A stretch of DNA of 19,974 bases, from the NCBI GenBank assembly GCA_001304365.1, contig LJNA01000004.1, positions 1 to 19,974 of the forward strand, read 5' to 3'. The position numbers were made by a program, and so were the translations under genes. The DNA comes from Syntrophobacter sp. DG_60 (lineage in GTDB: Bacteria > Desulfobacterota > Desulfofervidia > Desulfofervidales > DG-60). Shown here piece by piece: positions 14,272-19,974 of the stretch (position 1 is the first letter of the stretch; each line of letters starts with the position of its first letter). The notes below the pieces were generated by a model. That model ran no database searches. It was not told the origin of the DNA and was given only the letters and a program-made list of their open reading frames with translations.

Positions 14272-14291
14272 TTATTAAAAAATGCTATAAT
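14265..14291 (+). promoter_or_regulatory. lptF-lptG promoter (predicted leaderless)
   Basis: TTGTCA (14265-14270), a 15-nt spacer and a perfect TATAAT (14286-14291). The lptF ATG starts at 14297, 5 nt after the -10, so transcription would begin at or next to the start codon. The AGGA just before the ATG is too close to serve as a Shine-Dalgarno. Confidence 0.65.
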
Positions 14292-14296
14292 TAGGA

Positions 14297-15370
14297 ATGT
14301 TCTTTCGTCACTCACTTATCTCATATTATTTAATTAAAGAGATCTTCTCTATCTTTTTTATTGGTCTTTTGGCATTTACATTCCTTTTTCTTATAGGAAA
14401 GATGTTTGAAATAGCAAGGCTGATGGTGGCACATCATGTAAGCATCACAATAATTTTAAAACTAATTTTTTATACCATTCCCTTTTTTCTCTCCATAATC
14501 ATTCCTACAGTGGCTTTAATGTCTCCACTCCTTACCACCTTACGCCTATCCCATGACAAAGAATACATTGCCCTCAAGTCTGCCGGCATAGGCCCCTTTA
14601 AAGTCTTTCCCCCTATTATTTTTTTTGGTTTTATATGCATGATTTCTACCCTATTTATTACCTCACTGGGCATACCTTTGGGCAGTGGGGCAGCCAAGGA
14701 TCTAATCTTTCATTTGGTACAGAAAGATGCAGAATTGGTTATAAAACCTGGTGTATTCTATGACCGTTTTCCAAAGCTTATAATCTATGTAGACAATATA
14801 AAAAGGGATGGGATGCTTAAAGGGGTATTTTTATATGACAATCAGAATGAGAAGACCATTATGGCGCAATCGGGTTATATTTCTAAAAATAAAGAAAATT
14901 TTATTTTCAATTTAAAAAGGGGCTATATCTGGCAGGACAGGGAAGATAATCAGTTTGGCATCCTTAGCTTTGAAACCTATAATTTTTCCTTTGATTTTCC
15001 CCAACAAATGGGAAAAAGAAGAAAAAATCCAAAAGAATATACCCCATGGCAATTGTGGGAAAAAATAAAGCAAAATGGAGAAAATAAAACAGCATTAATA
15101 TTGGCTCTAAATCGAAAGCTTTCCCTACCTGTAGCCGCCTTTATTTTTCCCATATTGGGGGCATGTCTAGGTCTAATATCATTTAAAAAGGTCCCATCTG
15201 GCGGAATCACGTTGGGGATTATTTTTTTTATCCTTTATCAAATCTGTTTTTCTGCCACCATCAGCCTAGCAGAGACCCTTATTCTTCCACCCGAGGTTGG
15301 CCTTTGGCTGCCAGATATAGGACTTTCTATAATTACTGCTTATTTCCTTTGGCGACTGGCGCATGAGTAG
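14297..15370 (+). CDS. lptF: LPS export permease LptF (YjgP/YjgQ family)
   Basis: This 357-residue inner-membrane subunit of LptB2FG has the family layout of three N-terminal membrane helices (about 12-35, 55-85 and 97-120), a periplasmic jellyroll (about 135-250: VFYDRFPKLIIYVDNIKRDGMLKGVFLYD in parts) and three C-terminal helices (about 270-355). The N-terminus SLISYYLIKEIFSIFFIGLLAF and the coupling segment LRLSHDKEYIALKSAGI (94-110) are characteristic. FFIGLL and the coupling helix contact LptB. It overlaps lptG by 8 nt. F rather than G is assigned by order and by its N-terminus; the two are paralogues, so the names could be exchanged. Confidence 0.92.
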   Translation: MFFRHSLISYYLIKEIFSIFFIGLLAFTFLFLIGKMFEIARLMVAHHVSITIILKLIFYTIPFFLSIIIPTVALMSPLLTTLRLSHDKEYIALKSAGIGPFKVFPPIIFFGFICMISTLFITSLGIPLGSGAAKDLIFHLVQKDAELVIKPGVFYDRFPKLIIYVDNIKRDGMLKGVFLYDNQNEKTIMAQSGYISKNKENFIFNLKRGYIWQDREDNQFGILSFETYNFSFDFPQQMGKRRKNPKEYTPWQLWEKIKQNGENKTALILALNRKLSLPVAAFIFPILGACLGLISFKKVPSGGITLGIIFFILYQICFSATISLAETLILPPEVGLWLPDIGLSIITAYFLWRLAHE

Positions 15371-16451
15371 ATGGATAAACATTAAACTTACAGACAAGTA
15401 CATCCTATCTCAAGTTTTATTTATTTCAGCATTGGTTTTAATTATATTTTTATCCATTTATTTAATCTTTGATTTTTTTGAGAAAATAGACAATTTTTGG
15501 GAGGCAAAGGTACCATCTGGGACTATCATTACTTACTTTTTGTTCCACCTACCCTCTGTAATTATACAAATATTGCCAGCGACCTGCCTTCTAGGCACCC
15601 TTATTTCCTTAGGACTGTTGAAAAAAAACAATGAATTCATTGTCCTTAAGGCCTGTGGTTTCAGTCCTTATCGCATTACTGCCCCTATAATTATTTTGGG
15701 CATCATTATATCTGTTGCCTTATTCTTTTTTAATGAAACCATTTTGCCAAAGACCATAAGTAAGGCCCAGAGCATCTGGCGATATAAAGTAGAAAAGAAA
15801 AGACCACGCGGTGGTTATATGCAGGAAAAGATATGGCTAAAGAGTAAGGATATGATTTATCAAATTGAGGGAATGGACTTTAAGAGAAATATTATGTGGG
15901 GTGTTAACATCTATTATTTTGATAAAAATTTTAAGATAAAAAGGAGACTTAACGCCCATAAGGCCTGTTGGGGCAATGGAAAATGGGTTTTATATCAGGG
16001 GATAGAACAAATACCCGGCAAAGGTGGAGTTTTAGAAATAAATCAGTTTACTTCTAAGGCTATCTACTTACCCGAAACACCAAATGATTTTCAATTTATA
16101 AAACAAGATTATGAGCGCCTAAACTACTTTGATCTAAGGCATTATGTAAATAAGCTAAAGTCTAAGGGGTATAATGCTGTGTCCTTTGAGGTGGAAATGT
16201 GGCAAAAGACAGCCATCCCTTGGGCACCTCTTTTGATGATTATTCTGGCCATTCCATTGGGCCTAAAAGTGGGGAAAACTATGAAAATGATTGGTCTGGG
16301 TTTATTGATTGCCCTTATTTTTTGGGCAATGCAGGCCTTAACTCTTGCTTTGGGAAAAGGTGGACATTTGCATTCTTTTTTGGCTGCCTGGATACCAAAT
16401 CTGTTATTTGGTGTCTGGGGTATAATAATGTTAAGGTATGTAGAAGAATAA
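15363..16451 (+). CDS. lptG: LPS export permease LptG (YjgP/YjgQ family)
   Basis: This 362-residue paralogue of LptF with the same 3+3 membrane-helix topology pairs with it to form the LPS-binding cavity. Features: DKYILSQVLFISALVLIIF in the first helix, LGLLKKNNEFIVLKACGF as the coupling segment (about 83-100), a periplasmic jellyroll from about 135 to 265 (EKIWLKSKDMIYQIEGMDF) and the C-terminal helices from about 280, including the WAPLLMIILAIPLGLKVGKT block. The start ATG overlaps the lptF stop (ATGAGTAG), so translation is coupled. No clear terminator follows; the gene is followed by AT-rich repeats. Confidence 0.93.
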   Translation: MSRWINIKLTDKYILSQVLFISALVLIIFLSIYLIFDFFEKIDNFWEAKVPSGTIITYFLFHLPSVIIQILPATCLLGTLISLGLLKKNNEFIVLKACGFSPYRITAPIIILGIIISVALFFFNETILPKTISKAQSIWRYKVEKKRPRGGYMQEKIWLKSKDMIYQIEGMDFKRNIMWGVNIYYFDKNFKIKRRLNAHKACWGNGKWVLYQGIEQIPGKGGVLEINQFTSKAIYLPETPNDFQFIKQDYERLNYFDLRHYVNKLKSKGYNAVSFEVEMWQKTAIPWAPLLMIILAIPLGLKVGKTMKMIGLGLLIALIFWAMQALTLALGKGGHLHSFLAAWIPNLLFGVWGIIMLRYVEE

Positions 16452-16457
16452 AAAAAA

Positions 16458-16560
16458 GTTTAATTGGTTTTTATTGGTTGATTTAGTTTAATAGTTTAAT
16501 TAAAGAGAGAAAAAGGTAAAGGCAGAGGTTAAGGTAAAGAAAAAAGAGGTAGAAAGGATT
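16458..16560. repeat. degenerate TTTAATTGG array followed by a purine-rich tract
   Basis: 16458-16504 is a run of TTTAATTGG/TTGATTTAG/TTTAATAG-like units. 16504-16560 is almost all A and G, with AAGGTAAAG repeated at 16513-16521 and 16531-16539 (18-nt period). No reading frame of interest crosses it. Confidence 0.5.
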
Positions 16561-16588
16561 TTGACTGTATTTTGTAGTGAATTATGAT
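16561..16588 (+). promoter_or_regulatory. orphan promoter-like sequence
   Basis: TTGACT (16561-16566), a 16-nt spacer and TATGAT (16583-16588) face into a 240-bp stretch without a recognised gene. It may be chance in AT-rich DNA, the promoter of a small RNA, or a relic of a lost gene. Confidence 0.35.
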
Positions 16589-16831
16589 CTAATGAATTCA
16601 TAGATGCTGATAGCAGTAACAAGGCTTCTCACAATTTTTTACTTTAGAGGAATTATGAACTGGCGCCTAATTTCTCGCTTCCCAAAGGTTAATTCCTATA
16701 ACGAACGACCATAAAGAGAACCTCCAAACTATTTCGGTGGAATATCGAAATTCCCCCTTAGTTTTTTGAATTGGCTGCGTTTCCTATTAAGGTGCTTTGC
16801 CGCAGGACGAGCGTTTTGACTATATATTGAT
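16589..16831. other. gene-free stretch with one tiny possible ORF
   Basis: Nothing recognisable is encoded here. A 19-codon frame at 16655-16714 (plus) starts MNWRLISRF and has GAGGA 4 nt upstream, in line with the promoter at 16561; it is too short to name. A weak inverted pair TTTCG/CGAAA surrounds GTGGAATAT near 16733-16751. The remainder up to the ATPase stop is unremarkable. Confidence 0.3.
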
Positions 16832-18001
16832 TTATAGCATGAAGCCATACACGATATTTTCTAACTTACTATAATTTTTTGAGACCATTTTAAATTCCTC
16901 TAAATCTAATTCCACAACCATCTCTTTCAGTTTTTTCAAATCAGCTTCTTGAGGGTTTAGCTTTACCTCATACGCCTCTTTTTTATCCAGAATGAAGTCA
17001 ATCTCAGTCCCACTTTTTCTTTGGTAGTAATTAAGTTCACCCCTAAGCCTGAGATTTTGAAAAATACTATTTTCAGAGAGGCGGCCCATATCCAATTTAG
17101 CAAGATGATTGGCAAGACCAGTATCACAGAGGTAAACCTTAGGCCTCTTTCTAATCTCAGAGTTCCTTCCTTTACTGAATGGTCTTATGGTTTTTATAAA
17201 GTAGGTACCTTCCAGAAAAGAAATATACTCACTCAATGTGGGACGAGAAATGCCTAATTCTCTTGAAATTTTTTGGATATCTAATTTGGAACCAAGCCGT
17301 TGCATCAGAAGTAACATCAAATCTCGAATTACTTCATTTCTTCGAAAATCCCCTAGCTGAAGAATTTCCAGTTGAAAAAAGGAAGAGAAAATCTCTTCTA
17401 ACGCCCTTTTCTTCTCTTGAACACTGGTTTTTAAAACCACTCCCGGAAATCCACCAAATAAAATATATTCATCATACAAAGGGGAAATGACATCAAAGAC
17501 CGATTGTGTGATATCAAAGGTATTTTTAGGTATTTTTAGAGAACTTCCTTTGAATAGAAGGAATTCACTAAAACTTAAAGGGAAAAGCTCAAAAATATAC
17601 TTCCTTCCGGCCAATGACTCCGTGAAGAGGTTTTTTAAATAAAAACTGGCTGAGCCTGTCAAGAAGAATTTTACTTGATAATGGTCAATAAAATATTTGA
17701 CAACCGATGGTAGATTTTTTACAAACTGTATCTCGTCCAAAAACATGAATGGCTTATGGGTGAAGTCAATTCCCAAGACCTCAAATGAGGTCTTGATTCG
17801 CTCATAATTATCCTCCTCAAAATATTTTCTATTTAATGGGTTCTCCAGATCTAAAAAAACTTTGTTTTTCGAGACAATTTGGTTATAAATAAAATTGAGG
17901 AGAGTGGTTTTGCCGGTCCGCCGCATTCCAGTAATGATAATAGCCTCAGGAGAATCAAAATACGCTTTAATTTTGTCAAATATTAGCCTTGGCTTAATCA
18001 T
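16832..18001 (-). CDS. AAA_14/DUF4143-family P-loop ATPase
   Basis: The product has 389 residues from ATG 18001. The AAA_14 domain comes first: Walker A GMRRTGKTT (25-33), Walker B FMFLDEIQF and the sensor-like FFLTGSASFYLKNL, then the LAGRKYIFELFPLSFSEFL stretch typical of this family. A winged-helix segment (LDIQKISRELGISRPTLSEYISFLEGT) is followed by the DUF4143 domain, whose end SGTEIDFILDKKEAYEVKL has the D-(x)n-E-x-K pattern of the PD-(D/E)XK fold. Such ATPases are common, patchy and of unknown function, often listed with toxin or defence genes. A start at TTG 18037 would lie inside the -35 hexamer, so it is rejected. It has no operon partner and is divergent from the HsdR_N-like gene. 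Confidence 0.9.
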   Translation of the reverse strand: MIKPRLIFDKIKAYFDSPEAIIITGMRRTGKTTLLNFIYNQIVSKNKVFLDLENPLNRKYFEEDNYERIKTSFEVLGIDFTHKPFMFLDEIQFVKNLPSVVKYFIDHYQVKFFLTGSASFYLKNLFTESLAGRKYIFELFPLSFSEFLLFKGSSLKIPKNTFDITQSVFDVISPLYDEYILFGGFPGVVLKTSVQEKKRALEEIFSSFFQLEILQLGDFRRNEVIRDLMLLLMQRLGSKLDIQKISRELGISRPTLSEYISFLEGTYFIKTIRPFSKGRNSEIRKRPKVYLCDTGLANHLAKLDMGRLSENSIFQNLRLRGELNYYQRKSGTEIDFILDKKEAYEVKLNPQEADLKKLKEMVVELDLEEFKMVSKNYSKLENIVYGFML

Positions 18002-18008
18002 AATTATT

Positions 18009-18037
18009 ATTTTACATATAGTCGTTCTATTTGTCAA
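18009..18037 (-). promoter_or_regulatory. promoter of the AAA_14 ATPase gene (predicted leaderless)
   Basis: Minus strand: perfect TTGACA (18037-18032), exactly 17 nt, then TAAAAT (18014-18009). ATG 18001 begins 7 nt after the -10, and there is no Shine-Dalgarno. Confidence 0.7.
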
Positions 18038-18218
18038 ATATGCTTTACATAAAATAAGCCTCTCCCACAGAAGTTAAAATTGTAAGTAAGGTAGCAAAAT
18101 GGTAAGCCACCACCAATGACCATTACTACCCCTTGTTGTTTGAGCCCATTTTAGAAACACTAAAAAATGGATTGTTAATTTTTTGACCATAAAAATCTGA
18201 AATAACTGGAATAATCCC

Positions 18219-18247
18219 TTGTGTTACATGTTTTAATTGGATAAAAT
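18219..18247 (+). promoter_or_regulatory. putative promoter of the HsdR_N-like gene
   Basis: TTGTGT (18219-18224), a 17-nt spacer and TAAAAT (18242-18247), giving a leader of about 33 nt. AAGGAG at 18269-18274 lies 12 nt before ATG 18287, a long but possible Shine-Dalgarno distance. The rest of 18038-18218 shows nothing recognisable. Confidence 0.5.
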
Positions 18248-18286
18248 AAGAAAAAAGAAGGATTTTTTAAGGAGTTTAAGAGAGAG

Positions 18287-18763
18287 ATGCTGGATGATGA
18301 GTTAAAAGAACATAGAGATAAGATAGAGAGATTTTTGGTTAATGATAAAGGTTACAGTAATAAAGATATAGAGAAGGATTCAGAGTTAACAGTATCTATT
18401 GATAAGTTTACTGGCACAGTAGACATCGATTTTATCTTAAAAATAAATGATAAAAGGGTTATCCTTATAAAATGTACCTCTGGTTCATTGACCACCAGGG
18501 AGAGGTTGGCCTTGGCCTGTGCAAGGCTATTTGATAATTATCAAATTCCTTTTACCGTCTTAACTAGCTGGTGGAGGACAGAACTACTAGACACCCTTAC
18601 AGGCAAAGTAATAGGAGAGGGATTTGAGGCTATACCCTCAAAGGTAAAAATTTTAGAGGACTTAGATAAGACTACCTTTATCCCATTTCCAGAAGAAAAA
18701 TTAGAAAAGGAAAAAAGGATACTTTTGGCATTTGAATCAATAAAGTGCCCCACTAGAAAATAA
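18287..18763 (+). CDS. stand-alone HsdR N-terminal-like (PD-(D/E)XK fold) protein
   Basis: This 158-residue protein resembles the N-terminal nuclease-like domain of type I restriction HsdR subunits. It has an N-terminal helical part (KEHRDKIERFLVNDKGYS), then GTVDIDFILKINDKRVILIKC with Asp48 and Lys62 (residues 43-63) and SLTTRERLALACARLFDNY (67-85), ending in VLTSWWRTELLDTLTGK. In active PD-(D/E)XK nucleases the second strand reads (D/E)-x-K; here position 60 is leucine (L60-I61-K62), so the catalytic acid appears missing. No helicase part and no hsdM or hsdS gene is adjacent, so this is not a complete restriction system. Similar short proteins occur in Desulfobacterota; role unknown. Codon use is like that of the neighbours. 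Confidence 0.7.
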   Translation: MLDDELKEHRDKIERFLVNDKGYSNKDIEKDSELTVSIDKFTGTVDIDFILKINDKRVILIKCTSGSLTTRERLALACARLFDNYQIPFTVLTSWWRTELLDTLTGKVIGEGFEAIPSKVKILEDLDKTTFIPFPEEKLEKEKRILLAFESIKCPTRK

Positions 18764-18787
18764 TAATGTCAAATGACAAAATCTTCA

Positions 18788-18885
18788 CCCCGTTAGATAA
18801 AGCATTTACATTTTTTTTATTTAGTCCTAACACCTCTCTACTCCAAGAAAGTTATGGTTCTTACCATCTTTACTATCTAACGGGG
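18788..18885. repeat. 98-bp inverted-repeat element (CCCCGTTAGATA ends), copy 2
   Basis: CCCCGTTAGATA (18788-18799) and TATCTAACGGGG (18874-18885) are perfect reverse complements, 12 bp, enclosing 74 bp. Inside is ATGGT-TCTT-ACCAT (about 18854-18867), a small hairpin. Size and ends match the element at 10058-10154; interiors differ. It lies 24 nt after the stop of the HsdR_N-like gene. 18886-19000 is T-rich and shows nothing else. Confidence 0.75.
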
Positions 18886-19000
18886 CAAGAATTTCTAATA
18901 CCCAAAAATTAAAATCAATAAGTTAATGAGATAGCCAAAATTTATTTTTTGTCTTTTTTTCTACCTCACTCCTCACTATCCTCGTCATAGGGCACAATAA

Positions 19001-19108
19001 TTATTGCCAGTCTGCAAGAATTCTCAATATTGCAAATGCGTCTTCCGCAGTTATGTGTTCTAAAATATTCATTTTTTTGTTTGCTGATTTAGTCTTTTTC
19101 TTAGCCAT
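19001..19108 (-). CDS. small ORF (35 aa), possibly the N-terminal remnant of a larger gene
   Basis: This minus-strand frame begins ATG at 19108 with AAGG 7 nt upstream. It opens with a lysine-rich MAKKKTKSANKK, then NILEHITAEDAFAILRIL, an amphipathic helix of the kind that opens longer proteins, and stops after ADWQ. Another frame in the same strand continues as AIIIVPYDEDSEE before its own stop, which would fit a frameshifted or truncated gene. I do not recognise a family with confidence. It may be a genuine small protein or debris. Confidence 0.35.
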   Translation of the reverse strand: MAKKKTKSANKKMNILEHITAEDAFAILRILADWQ

Positions 19109-19236
19109 ATTAAAACCTTGCTAGGATTCTGTTAGGGTATATAGATTAAGAGCAATTGCGTACAACGTCAGATTGTGTGAAAAGTCAAAAAATCTGGTTA
19201 AGAACCACAAAAAGTGGGGGATAGAATTGAAATATT

Positions 19237-19368
19237 GATGAAAAGTGGTTTTACGAACCCAATTTGCAGTTAAATAACCTGGAACAGTGGGAAAGGAAAA
19301 TTTTTGAAATAGTTTTTACACAAGCTGACGTTTTGCAGCTAAAAGAAGTTGCAAAGCAATTTAGGTGA
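19237..19368 (+). pseudogene. start-less ORF fragment (C-terminal remnant?)
   Basis: The plus frame reads DEKWFYEPNLQLNNLEQWE and then RKIFEIVFTQADVLQLKEVAK before TGA at 19366-19368. The composition looks protein-like (mixed amphipathic helices), but there is an in-frame stop just upstream and no ATG or plausible GTG start with a ribosome site. The likely reading is the tail of a decayed gene. Family not recognised. The remainder of 18886-19405 holds no gene. Confidence 0.3.
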
Positions 19369-19405
19369 TAGCCGTTTCTGCGGTGTTAGCTGAAGTCCCA
19401 GTGGC

Positions 19406-19974
19406 TTATTTTTTCCTACAAATAAACATCCAATCCTCTCGGTGAAGTGATGGAATAAATGCCGAATTCTTTCTGAACACTTTAATTTCTCGTTGGACAG
19501 AAAATAACTTATTTAAAAGTTTTAAGATACTTTGTAATGTGAATGAGTACGGATGTGCCTCTTCTCGAAAAAATGGCAACCACCTCTCAATAAATCTGCG
19601 AGCAACAGCTATTGGTGGTGGATGTAAGAAAATGCCAAGCACAAATATGCCGTCCTTTTTCAAAACACGACGTATTTCTAAAAGAGCTTTCACTGGGTTA
19701 ATCATGTGGTCTAAAGCATTTACGCAAATTACCACATCAAAGCTCTCATCTTGTTTAGGAATACTCTCTGCTACACCACAAATCTTCTCTCCCTCTAGGA
19801 GTTTTTCTGGATACACTCTTAAATAGGAGTCCATAAGGGGATCCAAGTATGTCTTTGAGCCAACATTAAATAATCGTCCAGCACACGTTGGTCCGCATCC
19901 GACATCAAGAATATTCGAATTAGATCCAAGGTTTTGCGATATTTCGGCAATAACTGTAGCATAGCGCGAAAGAA
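19406..19974 (-). CDS. class I SAM-dependent methyltransferase (Methyltransf_11 type; 5' end cut by window edge)
   Basis: The frame stays open upstream of the internal ATG at 19846 to the window end, and it contains the SAM-binding motif I NILDVGCGPTCAG in that upstream part, so the true start lies outside the window. Downstream are the motif II/III region FDVVICVNALDHMINP and LLEIRRVLKKDGIFVLGIF (post-motif). The C-terminus ends SLHREDWMFICRKK. Small-molecule methyltransferases of this class act on many substrates (quinones, sugars, lipids); none can be named. It is separated from the preceding genes by gene debris, and no operon partner is visible. Confidence 0.88.
   Translation of the reverse strand, partial: LSRYATVIAEISQNLGSNSNILDVGCGPTCAGRLFNVGSKTYLDPLMDSYLRVYPEKLLEGEKICGVAESIPKQDESFDVVICVNALDHMINPVKALLEIRRVLKKDGIFVLGIFLHPPPIAVARRFIERWLPFFREEAHPYSFTLQSILKLLNKLFSVQREIKVFRKNSAFIPSLHREDWMFICRKK

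Noticed and set aside
14237..14296. TPP riboswitch upstream of thiDN
   Set aside because: The gap is only 60 bp, is taken up by two promoters, and contains no CTGAGA-like THI core.
18002..18037. TTG start of the AAA ATPase (MTNRTTICKIII)
   Set aside because: The TTG is the first half of a perfect TTGACA -35; the -10 would fall inside the coding region.
19847..19974. Methyltransferase starting at the internal ATG 19846
   Set aside because: The SAM-binding GCGP motif lies upstream of that ATG in the same open frame, so the gene extends beyond the window.
1..19974. CRISPR array, tRNA/rRNA genes, insertion sequence or prophage
   Set aside because: No regularly spaced identical repeats, no cloverleaf with tRNA-like conserved bases, no transposase, integrase or phage structural frame was seen.

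Overview
The window is about 20 kb of AT-rich chromosome, densely packed, with most genes on the minus strand. It suggests a Gram-negative, anaerobic, probably thermophilic-leaning bacterium of the Desulfobacterota (sulfate-reducer) type. The lipopolysaccharide export genes lptC, lptA, lptB, lptF and lptG show an outer membrane. The fused Mrp/orange-protein ATPase with its 4Fe-4S MinD-like partner is typical of sulfate-reducing lineages. The ThiD-ThiN fusion and the archaeal-like cysteine spacing in ThiC are common in anaerobes and thermophiles. The taxon is an inference from gene content; no rRNA or other marker is present.

Layout: (1) 1-839, the 3'-truncated ispE. (2) 1071-2531, a periplasmic Do-type protease, with large palindromic elements on both sides. 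(3) 2770-5819, a minus-strand operon mrpORP, ORP/NifX-like protein, Gly-rich zinc ribbon, MinD-like 4Fe-4S ATPase and DUF1844 protein, read in that order. (4) 5947-11147, a minus-strand envelope/regulation operon lptC-lptA-lptB-rpoN-hpf-rapZ-PTS EIIA-rimI with near-zero spacing, except for one ~97-bp inverted-repeat element between lptA and lptB. (5) 11304-11576, an HU/IHF gene on plus, ending in a stem-loop shared with the end of thiC. (6) 11596-14236, thiamine genes thiD-N and thiC. (7) 14297-16451, lptF-lptG, divergent from thiDN across a 60-bp double promoter. (8) 16452-19974, a looser accessory part: repeats, an AAA_14/DUF4143 ATPase, a stand-alone HsdR_N-like PD-(D/E)XK protein, gene debris and a 5'-truncated methyltransferase.

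Two things stand out. First, four genes without a usable Shine-Dalgarno (lptC, thiDN, lptF, the AAA ATPase) have a -10-like hexamer ending 5-8 nt before the ATG, which predicts leaderless mRNAs. Neighbours such as degP, hup and the ORP gene have textbook Shine-Dalgarno sequences. Second, intergenic space is filled with several families of palindromic or inverted-repeat elements. Some provide the stop codon of the adjacent gene (lptA, thiC, predicted for ispE) and two lie directly upstream of a ribosome binding site (degP, mrpORP). No tRNA, rRNA, CRISPR array, insertion sequence or riboswitch was seen.
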